Shown piece by piece: positions 36,027 to 46,029 of a stretch of 64,000 nt of DNA. The translations under genes were made by a program, and so were the position numbers. This DNA is from Alphaproteobacteria bacterium (GTDB lineage: Bacteria; Pseudomonadota; Alphaproteobacteria; Micropepsales; Micropepsaceae). The first letter of the stretch is position 1; each line of letters begins with the position of its first letter. The stretch is from NCBI GenBank assembly GCA_020852655.1, contig JADZAI010000095.1, forward strand, positions 1 to 64,000. Direction: 5' to 3'. The notes beneath the pieces are model-generated. The model was not told the DNA's origin. It saw nothing but the letters and a program-made list of their open reading frames with translations, and made no database searches.

Positions 36027-37241
36027 TCAGCCCATCAGGGCTTTCATCGGCACCGAGGGGTCGGCCAGTTTGGCGGGGTCGACCTGCTTCTTCTGGGCGA
36101 TCATCATGCGGCCGATCATGTATTCCGGCGCAGCGTTGACGGCGTCGACGGCGGCGACGGCGCCGGCGCGGAGATAGAAGGCGGCGAATTTGCGCGAGGC
36201 CGGATCGCCGCGCACCACGAGGTCGTCGCCCAGCATCGACAGGCCGGCGATCTGGAGCTTCAGGTCATACTGGTCCGACCAGAACCACGGCACTTCGGCA
36301 TAGGGCTTGGGCTTGCCGCAGATCGCGGCCGCGGCGGCCTTCGCCTGGTCGATCGCGTTCTGCACCGATTCCAGGCGCAGCCGCCGCCCGAGCAGCGGAT
36401 TGGGGTGATTGGAACAGTCGCCGATCGCGTAGACGTTGGGGTCGCTCGCGCGGGCGAATTCGTCGACCACGATGCCGTTCTCGCAGACGAGGCCCGCCGC
36501 CTGTGCTACCTCCTGCTCCGGCAGGATGCCGATGCCGGCGACCACGAGGTCGGCTTCGAGCTGCGGCCCGGCGGTCTCAACGATGACAGTGCCGTTCGCG
36601 CCGGCCTTGAAGCCGTGGACGCCGGTCGAGGTCAGGATCGTCACTCCGGCTTCGCGGTGGACGCCCTCGAAAAAGTCCGACATGAGCTTCGAGGTGACGC
36701 GCTGGAGGCAGCGCTCCAGCGCCTCGACCACCGTGACCTTCAGCCCGCGCTTGGCCGCGACGGCCGCCACTTCGAGCCCGATATAGCCGCCGCCGACGAT
36801 GACGATCCGCTTGCCGGCCTGGAAATGCGGCTGGATCGCCTTCACGTCGGCGATCCCCCTGAGATAGAAGATGCCGGGCAGGTCCGCCCCCGGCGTCGTC
36901 AGCCTGCGCACCCGGCTGCCGGTCGTGAAGGCGAGCGTTTCGTAGGCGAGCCGGTCGCCGGTCGCCAGCGTCACCGTCTTCGCTTCGAGGTCGACCCTGG
37001 TCGCGCGGACGCCCAGCATGAGGGCGGCGCCGGCCTGCTCGTAGAATTCGGCCGGGCGGATATAGAGGCGATCCTCGGCCAGCTCGCCCGAAAGGAATTT
37101 CTTCGACAAAGGCGGGCGCTGATAGGGCGGATAGGGCTCGTCGCCGACCACCGTGATGGGCGCCGCATAGCCCTCGGTCCTGAGGCTCGCGACCAGTTGC
37201 GAAGCCGCCTGCCCGGCTCCGATCACCACCATGCCCGCCAT
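36027..37241 (-). CDS. FAD-dependent ferredoxin (rubredoxin/putidaredoxin-type) reductase
   Basis: 404 aa. FAD-binding MVVIGAGQAASQL, the PYQRPPLSKKFL segment after it, an NAD-binding RIVIVGGGYIGLEVAAVA, and the FAD-ribityl motif VYAIGDCSNHPNP. A C-terminal reductase domain begins near VPWFWSDQYDLKLQIAG, typical of BphA4/putidaredoxin reductase relatives. It should pass electrons from NAD(P)H to a 2Fe-2S ferredoxin such as the one at 34126-34446. Confidence 0.94.
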   Translation of the reverse strand: MAGMVVIGAGQAASQLVASLRTEGYAAPITVVGDEPYPPYQRPPLSKKFLSGELAEDRLYIRPAEFYEQAGAALMLGVRATRVDLEAKTVTLATGDRLAYETLAFTTGSRVRRLTTPGADLPGIFYLRGIADVKAIQPHFQAGKRIVIVGGGYIGLEVAAVAAKRGLKVTVVEALERCLQRVTSKLMSDFFEGVHREAGVTILTSTGVHGFKAGANGTVIVETAGPQLEADLVVAGIGILPEQEVAQAAGLVCENGIVVDEFARASDPNVYAIGDCSNHPNPLLGRRLRLESVQNAIDQAKAAAAAICGKPKPYAEVPWFWSDQYDLKLQIAGLSMLGDDLVVRGDPASRKFAAFYLRAGAVAAVDAVNAAPEYMIGRMMIAQKKQVDPAKLADPSVPMKALMG

Positions 37242-37355
37242 TGTTCCATCCCTAAAAAAGGCGCGCGAACCTGACGGATGGGCGGCGCGGAATCAACGCC
37301 CCGCCGCACCAACATGCGTTGCCCCGGTCCCGTCCGATCGGGCAGAAATGGCCTC

Positions 37356-37823
37356 ATGCACGAGGCGATTCAGGGCGCGGCGATGGCGCTGCCCGATCTG
37401 GCGGCGGTCGACCGGCTGGGCGCGGCGATAGCGGCGGCGCTCGGCGCCGGCGATGTGGTGGCGCTGCGCGGCGATCTCGGCGCGGGCAAGACGACGCTGG
37501 CGCGGGCCATCCTGAAAGCGCTGGGCCATGCGGGCGAGGTGCCGTCGCCGACTTTTACGCTGGTGCAGCCCTATGCGCTGCGCCTGCCCGTCGCCCATCT
37601 CGACCTCTACCGGCTGAAGCGGCCGGAGGAGATCGAGGAGCTGGGGTTCGACGATCTCCTTGTCGAGGGCGCGGCCCTGGTCGAATGGCCGGAAATGGCG
37701 GAGGACTTCATGCCGGCAGACCGGCTCGACATTCATCTCGAAACCGAACCGCGGCGGGCCGTGCTGCGGGGGCAGGGCGCCTGGACCGGCCGCGCCGCGG
37801 CGCTCGCACGGGGACTGGCATGA
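37356..37823 (+). CDS. tsaE: tRNA threonylcarbamoyladenosine biosynthesis ATPase TsaE
   Basis: 155 aa from ATG 37356 (ATG 37383 also possible). P-loop ALRGDLGAGKTTLARAIL, switch-like PSPTFTLVQPY, and LDLYRL...EELGFDDLL, all TsaE signatures. It supports the TsaBD enzyme that makes t6A37 in tRNAs reading ANN codons. It starts a run of five genes joined by 4-nt overlaps down to addA. Confidence 0.95.
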   Translation: MHEAIQGAAMALPDLAAVDRLGAAIAAALGAGDVVALRGDLGAGKTTLARAILKALGHAGEVPSPTFTLVQPYALRLPVAHLDLYRLKRPEEIEELGFDDLLVEGAALVEWPEMAEDFMPADRLDIHLETEPRRAVLRGQGAWTGRAAALARGLA

Positions 37824-38899
37824 GCGCCGGGCGCGACGACGAGATCACCGCCTTCCTGGCCGGGGCCGGATGGGGCGGTGCGACGCGGACCGCGATGTCC
37901 GGCGATGCCTCGACCCGCGCCTATGAGCGTGTCACCCGGGGCGATGAGGCCGCCATCCTGATGAACCAGCCGCAGCGCACCGAGACCGCAGCGTGCCCGC
38001 CGCACGCGACCGCCGAACAGCGGACGGCGCTCGGCTACAACGCGCTCGCGCGGCTTGCGGCGGGCCGGGTGGACGCCTTCGTTTCCTGCGCCCGCTTCAT
38101 CACCGAGGCCGGCCTTTCCGCGCCGCATGTCCTCGCGGCGGACGCGCCTCGCGGCCTCGCGCTGCTGGAGGATCTCGGCGACGGGCTCTATGCGCGGCTG
38201 ATCGAGCAGGGCGCGGACGAGGCGCCGCTCTATGAGGCGGCGATCGATGCGCTGGTGATCCTGCAAGCCATCGCCCCGCCCGAAACCCTGCCGGGCGGCT
38301 GGCCGCTGCTGGTCTATGACGACCTCGCGCTCCGGACGGCGCAGGACATCATCCTGGAATGGTTCCCGCGCTTCCGTCCCGGAATCGTGTTCGATGCGGT
38401 GGCGCTGGCGGCGTGGGAAGATCTCTGGCGCCCGATCCGGGCGCGCGGCGTCGCGGGCGCGACGGTGTTCTGTCACCGCGACTACCACGCGGAAAATCTC
38501 ATCTGGCTGCCGGGGCGCGCCGGTCCGGCCCGGGTCGGCATGCTGGATTTCCAGGACGCGGTGCGCGCCCATCCGGCCTGGGACCTCTCGATGCTGCTGC
38601 ACGATGCGCGGCGCGACGTCTCGCCGGCCCTCGAAGCGGCCTGCCTCGATCGCTATATCGCAGCAAGGAGGCCGGACGATCCGCAGGCCTTCCTCTCGGA
38701 CTATCATGCGCTCGGCGCGCTCAACGTCGTGCGCATTCTCGGCATCTTCGCCCGTCTGGTGACGCGCGACGGCAAGCCGCGCTACAGGGATTTCATGCCG
38801 CGACTCTGGCGCTATCTCGACACCTGTTTCGCCGACCCGGCGCTTGCCGGGCTGAAGGCATGGTTCGACGCGCATATCCCCGGCGAGGCCCGCGCGTGA
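37820..38899 (+). CDS. amgK: Sugar kinase AmgK (N-acetylmuramate/N-acetylglucosamine anomeric kinase)
   Basis: 359 aa, ATG overlapping the tsaE stop (ATGA). The fold is that of aminoglycoside phosphotransferases: catalytic loop VFCHRDYHAENLIWL and metal-binding GMLDFQDAVRAHPAWDL. Followed directly by a MurU-type uridylyltransferase, it matches the AmgK-MurU pair that converts recycled MurNAc to UDP-MurNAc, bypassing de novo synthesis and lowering fosfomycin sensitivity. The kinase call from fold is firm; the sugar substrate rests on the neighbour. Confidence 0.88.
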   Translation: MSAGRDDEITAFLAGAGWGGATRTAMSGDASTRAYERVTRGDEAAILMNQPQRTETAACPPHATAEQRTALGYNALARLAAGRVDAFVSCARFITEAGLSAPHVLAADAPRGLALLEDLGDGLYARLIEQGADEAPLYEAAIDALVILQAIAPPETLPGGWPLLVYDDLALRTAQDIILEWFPRFRPGIVFDAVALAAWEDLWRPIRARGVAGATVFCHRDYHAENLIWLPGRAGPARVGMLDFQDAVRAHPAWDLSMLLHDARRDVSPALEAACLDRYIAARRPDDPQAFLSDYHALGALNVVRILGIFARLVTRDGKPRYRDFMPRLWRYLDTCFADPALAGLKAWFDAHIPGEARA

Positions 38900-39621
38900 G
38901 CACACCGACGCGCGCCATGGTGCTCGCCGCCGGCCTCGGCACGCGGATGCGTCCGCTGACGCTGAAGACGCCGAAGCCGCTGCTGAAGGTCGCCGGCAGG
39001 ACGCTGCTCGACCACATGCTCGACCGCCTCGTCGCGGCCGGCGTGACCTTTGCCGTCGTCAACGTCCATTATCTCGGCGACCAGGTCGAAGCGCATCTGA
39101 AGACGCGCAAGGATCTGGAGATCGTCATCGCCGACGAGCGCGCCCGGCTGCTCGACACCGGGGGCGGCACGGCGGCGGTGCTGCATCATTTCCGGGACGA
39201 GCCGTTCTTCTCGGTGAACACCGACGCCCTGCTGGTCGATTCGCGCGGCGATGCCCTCCAGCGCCTCGCGCGCTCCTGGGACGACCGGCGCATGGATGCG
39301 CTGATGCTGCTGGCGCTGACCGTCCGCGCACAGGGCTATACGGGGCAGGGCGACTTCCTCATGGATTCCGCCGGCCGCCTGACGCGCCGGCCGCGCGCGA
39401 CCGTCGCGCCCGTCGTGTGGACGACGGTGCAGATCTGTTCGCCGCGGCTCTTTGCCGATCCGCCGCCGCCGCCGTTTTCGACCAATGTGCTGTGGGATCG
39501 CGCCATCGCCGCCGGCCGGCTGTTCGGCCCGCGCCTCGACGGCGCCTGGCTGGAGATCAACACGCCGGCCGGCCGCGACGAGGCGGAGGCTGTCCTGCGC
39601 CACGAGGGCCTCGCCGCATGA
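38896..39621 (+). CDS. murU: MurNAc-1-phosphate uridylyltransferase MurU (nucleotidyltransferase)
   Basis: 241 aa, GTG start overlapping the amgK stop (GTGA). The nucleotidyltransferase signature AMVLAAGLGTRMRPLT with TPKPLLKV binds UTP; SVNTDALLVD gives the metal-binding Asp, and WLEINTP closes the active site. With AmgK it completes the peptidoglycan-recycling shortcut to UDP-MurNAc. The next gene, addB, again overlaps by 4 nt. Confidence 0.9.
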   Translation: MSTPTRAMVLAAGLGTRMRPLTLKTPKPLLKVAGRTLLDHMLDRLVAAGVTFAVVNVHYLGDQVEAHLKTRKDLEIVIADERARLLDTGGGTAAVLHHFRDEPFFSVNTDALLVDSRGDALQRLARSWDDRRMDALMLLALTVRAQGYTGQGDFLMDSAGRLTRRPRATVAPVVWTTVQICSPRLFADPPPPPFSTNVLWDRAIAAGRLFGPRLDGAWLEINTPAGRDEAEAVLRHEGLAA

Positions 39622-42572
39622 GCGGCAGCCCGCCCGGGCTCTACACCATACCGCCCGGGCGGCCGTTCCTGCGCGACCTGGCGGAAGGCGTGGTCGAACG
39701 CTTCCACGTTGCCGGCGATCCGCTGTCGCTGGCGGCGGTGACGATCTTCCTGCCGACCCGCCGCGCCGAGCGCACGCTGCGCGAAGAGATCGTGCGGGCC
39801 GCCGGGGTGGATGCGCTCGTCATGCCGTCGATCCGGGTGCTGGGCGACGTGGACGAGGACGCGGCGCTCTTCGTCGAGGCGGAGGAGGAGGCGCTGCTGC
39901 CCGAGATACCGCGCCTCGAACGCGACCTCGTCCTTGCCCGCATGGTGCATGCCTATCGCCTGCGGACGGAAGGCTCGGGCGGTTTCGCGGTGTCGCTGGC
40001 GCTGGCGCAGTCGCTGGCCCGGCTGATCGACGAGGCGGCGAACGAGGATGCGAATCTCTCCGGGATCGCCACGGTCGCGCATCCCGACATGGCGGAGCAT
40101 TGGGCGAAATCCGTCGCGTTCCTGGATATCGCGGTGCAGGCGTGGCCGGCCTATCTGGCGGAGAAGGCGCGGCTCGATCCGGCGGCGCGGCGGGCGCTGG
40201 CGATCCGCAGCTACGCGCGCAGCCTCGCCGAAGCGCGGCCGGCGGCGCCGTTCATCGCCGCCGGGTCGTCGGGCTCGATCCGCGCCACGGCCGACCTGCT
40301 GAAGGTCATCGCCGGCCTGCCGAACGGCGCCGTCGTGCTCGACGGGCTCGACACCGGTCTCGATCACGACACCTGGGAGGCCGTCGCGACGGCGCCCAGC
40401 CATCCCCAGTTCGCCCTGCGCGAGCTGCTGATCCATCTCGCCGCCGACCGCCTGGCGGTGGGCCGCTGGATCGGCAGCCCCGACACCGCCGCGGCGCGCC
40501 GGCGCTTCCTCTCCGAAGCCATGCGCCCGCCCGAGGCGCCGCCGGCGGCGAGTCTCGGCAGGGCCGAGATTCAGGCCGGCCTCGACGGCGTGGCGCTGAT
40601 CGAGGCGGCGAACGAGCGCGAGGAGGCGCTGGCGATCGCCCTTGCCATCCGCGAGACGCTGGAGAAGCCGGAGGCGACCGTCGCGCTGGTGACGCCCGAC
40701 CGCATGCTCGCCCGCCGGGTCTCGGCGGAGCTGCGGCGCTGGGACATCGCAGCCGACGATTCCGCCGGCCTGCCGCTCGCCAAGACCGAGGCCGGCGCGC
40801 TGCTGACGATGGTGCTGGAAGCCGCGCTCGGCGGCGGCACGCCGGTCGCGCTGCTGAGCGTGCTGAAACATCCCTGCGTCGCGCTCGGCGGCGACCGCTA
40901 TGACCTGCTCAGCATGGTGCGGCGCTTCGAGCGGCGCGTGCTGCGCGGCGGCCGCATCACCGGCGGCTTCGACGACATCCGCCGCGCCATGGCGGCGCGC
41001 GACGCGAAGGGCGAATCCGAGCTCGGCATGACGCCGGAGGACGCCGCCGAACTGCCGCTGCTGGTCGACCGCATCGCGGCGGCGCTGGCGCCGCTGACTG
41101 CGCTGGGTGGCGCGCACGACATGGCGGAGCTGGTCGCCGCCCATGCCGCCGCGCTCGAAAACCTCAGCGCCGATGCGAAGGGCCGGGCGCGTGTCTGGCA
41201 GGGCGACGACGGCGCCGCCGCCTTCGCGCTGTTCGAGACGCTGGGCGAGGCGGCGGCGGCGGCGGACCAGGTGCTGACGCTTGCCGACTATGCGCACAGC
41301 TTCGACCGCGCGGTGCGGGCGATGCCGGTGCGGCCCCAGGGTCCGCGCCATCCGCGGGTCAGCATCTGGGGTCCGCTGGAAGCCCGCCTCCACTTCGCCG
41401 ACCTGATGGTGCTGGGCGGCATGAACGAGGGCGTCTGGCCCGCCAATCCGGCCGACGATCCCTGGCTCAGCCGGCCGATGCGCAAGACGCTGGGCCTCTC
41501 AGAGCCGGAGCGCCGCATCGGTCTTTCGGCGCATGACTTCACCACCTTCGCCGCCCAGCCGCGGGTGCTGCTGACGCGGGCCCGGCGGCAGGACGGGGCG
41601 CCGGCCAATCCCTCGCGCTTCCTGCTGCGCATGACCGCGCTCGCCGGCGAGAAGCTGCCCGAGCCGCAGACGCTCGACTGGGCGCGCCGCCTCGATGCCG
41701 CCGATGTCGTCACGCCGGCGCGCCGCCCGATGCCCGCGCCGCCGGTCGCCGCGCGGCCGCGCAAGCTCTCCGTCACGACGATCGAGCGCTGGCTGCGCGA
41801 CCCCTACGAGATCTACGCGCGCCATGTGCTGAAGCTGAAAGTGCTCGACCGGCTGGAGCCGGAACTGGAAGCGCGCCATCGCGGCGACATGGTCCACCGC
41901 GCCGCGGAACTGCTCGCCCGCATGCCGGCGGCGGATTCCTCTGGCGACATCTACACCGACCTCATCGCCTGCGGCCGCACGGCGTTCGGCGCGGCGCTGG
42001 GGCATCCGGACGTCAAATCCTTCTGGTGGCCGCGCTTCGAACGCGCCGCGCGCTGGTTCTCCGGGATCGAGGCCGGCTGGCGCGCCGACCGCGTCGCGAG
42101 CGTCATCGAGGAGCGCCGCGAGTGGCCGGTCGAAGGGCTGGATTTCGTCCTCACCGGACAGCCGGACCGCATCGACCTTCTGGCGAATGGCGGCCTTCGC
42201 GTCATCGACTACAAGACCGGCTCGCCGCCGACCAACGCGCAGGCCGCGGCGTTCCTCGCGCCGCAATTGCCGCTGCTCGCCCTGCTGGCGCGCGACGGCG
42301 CCTTCGGGCCCGACATGCAGGCGCCGGCCGATACGCTGGTCTATGTCCAGCTTTCGGGGGCGCGGCGCGAAGGGCGGCTCGTCCAGATCGCCGATCCGGC
42401 GATCCTGGTCGAGGGCATCGAACAGAAGCTGCGCGACCTGATCCGCACCTATGACGATCCCGGCCGCGCCTATCCCTCGCGCGTCGCGGTGCTCTCGACG
42501 CGCTACGAGGGCGACTACGACCATCTGGCGCGCATGCTGGAATGGACCGAGGCGCTGGAGGACGAGTTTTGA
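39618..42572 (+). CDS. addB: Double-strand break repair protein AddB
   Basis: 984 aa, ATG overlapping murU. It begins with a helicase-like but P-loop-poor N-terminus (FLPTRRAERTLREEIV), has the middle GGMNEGVWPANPADDPWLSRPMRK-type region of alphaproteobacterial AddB (seen as MNEGVWPANPADDPW), and ends in a PD-(D/E)XK nuclease domain (LTGQPDRIDLL, LRVIDYKTGSPP). AddB cuts one strand of the duplex unwound by AddA and helps recognise the recombination hotspot. It acts with AddA, encoded directly downstream. Confidence 0.94.
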   Translation: MSGSPPGLYTIPPGRPFLRDLAEGVVERFHVAGDPLSLAAVTIFLPTRRAERTLREEIVRAAGVDALVMPSIRVLGDVDEDAALFVEAEEEALLPEIPRLERDLVLARMVHAYRLRTEGSGGFAVSLALAQSLARLIDEAANEDANLSGIATVAHPDMAEHWAKSVAFLDIAVQAWPAYLAEKARLDPAARRALAIRSYARSLAEARPAAPFIAAGSSGSIRATADLLKVIAGLPNGAVVLDGLDTGLDHDTWEAVATAPSHPQFALRELLIHLAADRLAVGRWIGSPDTAAARRRFLSEAMRPPEAPPAASLGRAEIQAGLDGVALIEAANEREEALAIALAIRETLEKPEATVALVTPDRMLARRVSAELRRWDIAADDSAGLPLAKTEAGALLTMVLEAALGGGTPVALLSVLKHPCVALGGDRYDLLSMVRRFERRVLRGGRITGGFDDIRRAMAARDAKGESELGMTPEDAAELPLLVDRIAAALAPLTALGGAHDMAELVAAHAAALENLSADAKGRARVWQGDDGAAAFALFETLGEAAAAADQVLTLADYAHSFDRAVRAMPVRPQGPRHPRVSIWGPLEARLHFADLMVLGGMNEGVWPANPADDPWLSRPMRKTLGLSEPERRIGLSAHDFTTFAAQPRVLLTRARRQDGAPANPSRFLLRMTALAGEKLPEPQTLDWARRLDAADVVTPARRPMPAPPVAARPRKLSVTTIERWLRDPYEIYARHVLKLKVLDRLEPELEARHRGDMVHRAAELLARMPAADSSGDIYTDLIACGRTAFGAALGHPDVKSFWWPRFERAARWFSGIEAGWRADRVASVIEERREWPVEGLDFVLTGQPDRIDLLANGGLRVIDYKTGSPPTNAQAAAFLAPQLPLLALLARDGAFGPDMQAPADTLVYVQLSGARREGRLVQIADPAILVEGIEQKLRDLIRTYDDPGRAYPSRVAVLSTRYEGDYDHLARMLEWTEALEDEF

Positions 42573-45500
42573 GCGCCGCCTCGCCCGCCGTCCGCGCCTC
42601 CGATCCCGCCGTCTCGGCCTGGGTGAGCGCCAATGCCGGTTCGGGCAAGACCTACGTCCTTACCAACCGTGTCATCCGCCTGCTGCTCGACGGCAACGCG
42701 CCCGACCGGCTGCTCTGCCTCACCTACACGCGCGCCGCCGCGGCCGAGATGCGGGCCCGCGTCTTCCAGCGCCTGTCGCGCTGGGCGCTGCTCGACGACG
42801 CCGCGCTCGCCGCAGAGATGAAGGAGATCGAGGGCAAGGCACCCAACGCGGTGCGCATGCGCCGCGCGCGCCAGCTCTTCGCGACGGCCCTCGAAACGCC
42901 GGGCGGCCTGAAGATCCAGACGATCCACGCCTTCTGCGAACGGCTGATCGGCCGCTTCCCCGTCGAAGCCAACGCGCCGGTGCCGTTCCGCGTGCTGACC
43001 GAGCCCGAGGCCGAGGCGCTGAAGCGCGAGGCCCGCATCGCCGTGCTCGACCGGCTCGCCGAGGGCCGCGCCGAACACGCGATGCGCATGCTCGCGCCCT
43101 ATGTCGATGCGGCGAGCTTCGCGCTGCTGATCGACAGCCGCGAGGCGCGCAACGCGACCGACACGCCCGACATGCCGGACGCCTGGAGCGTCCTCGGCCT
43201 GCCGCACGGCCTGACGCCGGAGGACGTGCTGGCCGAAGCGCGGCTGCACGAGCCGGGTCTCGCCGCGCTCTATGCCCGCGCCGCCCGCGTCTTTGCCGAG
43301 GGCAGCACGTCGGATGAAAAGATCGCCGGCGCCCTGGCGCGCGGCTGCGCCGCGAACGACCCGGCGGAACGCTTCACGCTGACGGCGGCGGCGTTCCACA
43401 CGCAGGACGGCGCGCGGCTGAAGTCGATCGGCACCAAGAATCTGCGCAAGCTGAACGCGGCGTTCTTCGACACGTTCGATCCGGAGATCGACCGCCTGTG
43501 CGACCTCGCGATCCGCCATCGCGGGGCGCGCGGTGCGGTGATCGTCGACGCGGTGACCGAGCTGACGCGGGCCGTGCGGGCCGAATACATGCGCATGAAG
43601 CAGGCGCGCGGCCAGCTCGACTTCGACGACCTGATCGAGACGGCGGTCTATCTGCTGCGCGACAGCGCGGCGGCGAGCTGGGCGCTCTACAAGCTCGACG
43701 GCGGCCTCGACCACATCCTGATCGACGAGGCGCAGGATACGAGCCCGAAACAGTGGAAGGTCGTGGAGCGCATTGCCGAGGAGTTCTTCGCCGGGGCCGG
43801 GGCGCCCGCGAAGAAGCGGGTCGCGCAGCGCACGCTCTTCGCGGTCGGCGACGACAAGCAGTCGATCTTCAGCTTCCAGGGCGCCGATCCGCAATCCTTC
43901 GGCCGCTTCCGCGAGATCTTCGGCGCCCAGGCGCGCGAGATCGGCCAGATTTTCGTCGACGAACCGCTGACGACCTCGCGCCGCTCGGCGCCGGAAATCC
44001 TGAAGCTGGTCGATGCCGTCTTCGCGGCCGATGCGCTGCGGAGCGCCGTGTCGACGCGCCCCTGGACCGGCCACATAGCCCATCGCAGCAAGGCCAAAGG
44101 CTTCGTCGAGATCTGGCCGCTGACGCCGCGCGAGGAAAAGGAAGAGTCCGACTACTGGCTCGCCCCGCTGGACCAGCCGCGCGAAGGCGATGCCGCGATC
44201 CTGCTGGCCGAGAAGCTCGCGCTCGCGATCAAGTCGTGGATCGGCCGCGAGCAGGTCTATGACGGCGAGAAGACGCGCGACCTGCGGGCCGGCGACGTGC
44301 TGATCCTCGTGCAGCAGCGCGGCCGGCTCAGCCAGGCGATCATCCGCAAGCTGAAGCAGCACAAGGTCGCCGTCGCCGGCGCCGACCGGCTGAAGCTGCT
44401 GTCGCATATCGCGGTGAAGGACCTCATCGCCTATGGCCGCGCGGCGCTGCTGCCGCACGACGATCTCAATCTCGCGGCGCTGCTGAAGAGCCCGTTCTTC
44501 GGCCTCGACGACGACCAGCTCTTCGAACTGGCGCACGCGCGCCCCGGCCGGCTGTGGCAGGCGCTGCGGGTGAAGGCGGACGAGGGCGGCGTCTGGCACG
44601 ACTGGTACGACCGGCTGCGCGGCGTCATCAATCGCCTCGGCCGCGACGCGCCGTTCGACTTCTACGCCCGGCTGCTCGCTGAGGGCGGCCGCGCCCAGGT
44701 GCTGAAGCGGCTGGGCGACGAGGCCGAGGACGTCATCGACGAATTCCTCGCCCAGGCGGCGGCCTATGAGGAGACGGCGGCGCCCTCGCTCGAAGGCTTC
44801 CTGCACTGGCTCGAACTCACCGGCGCCGAGGTGAAGCGCGACCCGGACGAGGCCGGCGGTGCGGTCCGCGTGCTCACGGCGCATGGCTCCAAGGGCCTCG
44901 AAGCGCCGGTCGTCATCCTGCCCGACACGATGACCGTGCCGCGCGTGCAGACCGCGCCGAACCTGCTGCCCTATCGCGGCGGCCTCGTCTGGCGGCAGTC
45001 CGGCACGGCGGAGGCGGAAGAAGCGCGCACTGCGTGGATGGAGCGCCAGCAGGCCGAACATCACCGCCTGCTCTATGTGGCGCTCACCCGGCCGCGCGAC
45101 CGCCTCATCGTCGCCGGGCCCAAGCCGGTACAGAACATCAAGGCGCCGACCTGGCACGCCGCCATCCTCGCCGGCTTCGAGCGGCTGGAGGGCACGGCGC
45201 GTGCCGAGGAGCGCGGCGAAACCCTGCTGCGCTACGGCACGCCGCCCGGAAAGGGCCAGGCCGCCCTGGCCCTGGAGCCCCAGCGCGAGGAGATTCCGGG
45301 CTGGACGAAGAGGGCGGCCGCGAGGGAGGAGGCGGTCGCCGTCGTCCGCCCCTCGCGCCTGACGCCGACCCTCACCTTCTCCGACACCGCCGACGCCTTC
45401 GGGCGCGAGCGCGGGCGCGTGCTGCACCTGCTGCTCCAGCATCTGCCGGGGATCGCGCCGGACAGGCGCGAGGCCGCCGCGGCGCGCTTCCTCATCGCCC

Positions 45501-45955
45501 GCGCCCCGCAATGGCCGGCCGATGCGCGCGCCGCTTCCGTCGCGCAGGTGCTGGAGGTGCTCTCGCATCCGCGCTTCGCCGCCGCCTTCGCGCCCGGCTC
45601 GCGCGCCGAGGTGCCGATCGCCGGCAAGGTCGCGGCGCTCGGCCCGGCCGGCTTCATCTCCGGCCAGATCGACCGCCTGGCGGTCACGGATCGGGCGGTG
45701 CTGATCGTCGACTACAAGACCAACCGCACGGTACCCAGGAGTCCCGAGAAGGTCCCTGAGGCCTATCTTGCGCAGATGGCGCTCTATCGCGAGGCGATGC
45801 GGGCGGCGTTTCCGGGCCGCGCCGTACAATGCGCCCTGCTGTGGACGGAAGCCCCCGATCTCATGGCGCTGCCTGATTCGGTGCTGGACGTCACACTTCA
45901 GCGCCTCGCCGCGCTTAAGGCAGGGGAAAGCCCCGCCGGAACCGCGTCAGCTTGA
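42569..45955 (+). CDS. addA: ATP-dependent helicase/nuclease AddA
   Basis: 1128 aa with a TTG start overlapping the addB stop (TTGA); an ATG 9 codons earlier (42542) is possible. UvrD-type helicase motifs: SANAGSGKTYVLTNR (I), LCLTYTRAAAAEM (Ia), ILIDEAQDTSPKQW (II), AVGDDKQSIFSFQGA (III), VRVLTAHGSKGLEAPVV (V), LLYVALTRPRDRLIV (VI). A C-terminal PD-(D/E)XK nuclease has QIDRLAV and LIVDYKTNR. With AddB it resects double-strand ends for RecA loading. Confidence 0.96.
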   Translation: MSAASPAVRASDPAVSAWVSANAGSGKTYVLTNRVIRLLLDGNAPDRLLCLTYTRAAAAEMRARVFQRLSRWALLDDAALAAEMKEIEGKAPNAVRMRRARQLFATALETPGGLKIQTIHAFCERLIGRFPVEANAPVPFRVLTEPEAEALKREARIAVLDRLAEGRAEHAMRMLAPYVDAASFALLIDSREARNATDTPDMPDAWSVLGLPHGLTPEDVLAEARLHEPGLAALYARAARVFAEGSTSDEKIAGALARGCAANDPAERFTLTAAAFHTQDGARLKSIGTKNLRKLNAAFFDTFDPEIDRLCDLAIRHRGARGAVIVDAVTELTRAVRAEYMRMKQARGQLDFDDLIETAVYLLRDSAAASWALYKLDGGLDHILIDEAQDTSPKQWKVVERIAEEFFAGAGAPAKKRVAQRTLFAVGDDKQSIFSFQGADPQSFGRFREIFGAQAREIGQIFVDEPLTTSRRSAPEILKLVDAVFAADALRSAVSTRPWTGHIAHRSKAKGFVEIWPLTPREEKEESDYWLAPLDQPREGDAAILLAEKLALAIKSWIGREQVYDGEKTRDLRAGDVLILVQQRGRLSQAIIRKLKQHKVAVAGADRLKLLSHIAVKDLIAYGRAALLPHDDLNLAALLKSPFFGLDDDQLFELAHARPGRLWQALRVKADEGGVWHDWYDRLRGVINRLGRDAPFDFYARLLAEGGRAQVLKRLGDEAEDVIDEFLAQAAAYEETAAPSLEGFLHWLELTGAEVKRDPDEAGGAVRVLTAHGSKGLEAPVVILPDTMTVPRVQTAPNLLPYRGGLVWRQSGTAEAEEARTAWMERQQAEHHRLLYVALTRPRDRLIVAGPKPVQNIKAPTWHAAILAGFERLEGTARAEERGETLLRYGTPPGKGQAALALEPQREEIPGWTKRAAAREEAVAVVRPSRLTPTLTFSDTADAFGRERGRVLHLLLQHLPGIAPDRREAAAARFLIARAPQWPADARAASVAQVLEVLSHPRFAAAFAPGSRAEVPIAGKVAALGPAGFISGQIDRLAVTDRAVLIVDYKTNRTVPRSPEKVPEAYLAQMALYREAMRAAFPGRAVQCALLWTEAPDLMALPDSVLDVTLQRLAALKAGESPAGTASA

Positions 45956-46029
45956 CGCTTCGGGGGACCCTTCTTACGTTTCACCCGTTCGAATTCATGG
46001 GCGCCGATGCGCCCCACCGGAGGACCCAG

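Noticed and set aside
42515-45829. Long open frame antisense to addA
   Set aside because: Same GC-driven artefact; the plus strand has all UvrD helicase motifs.
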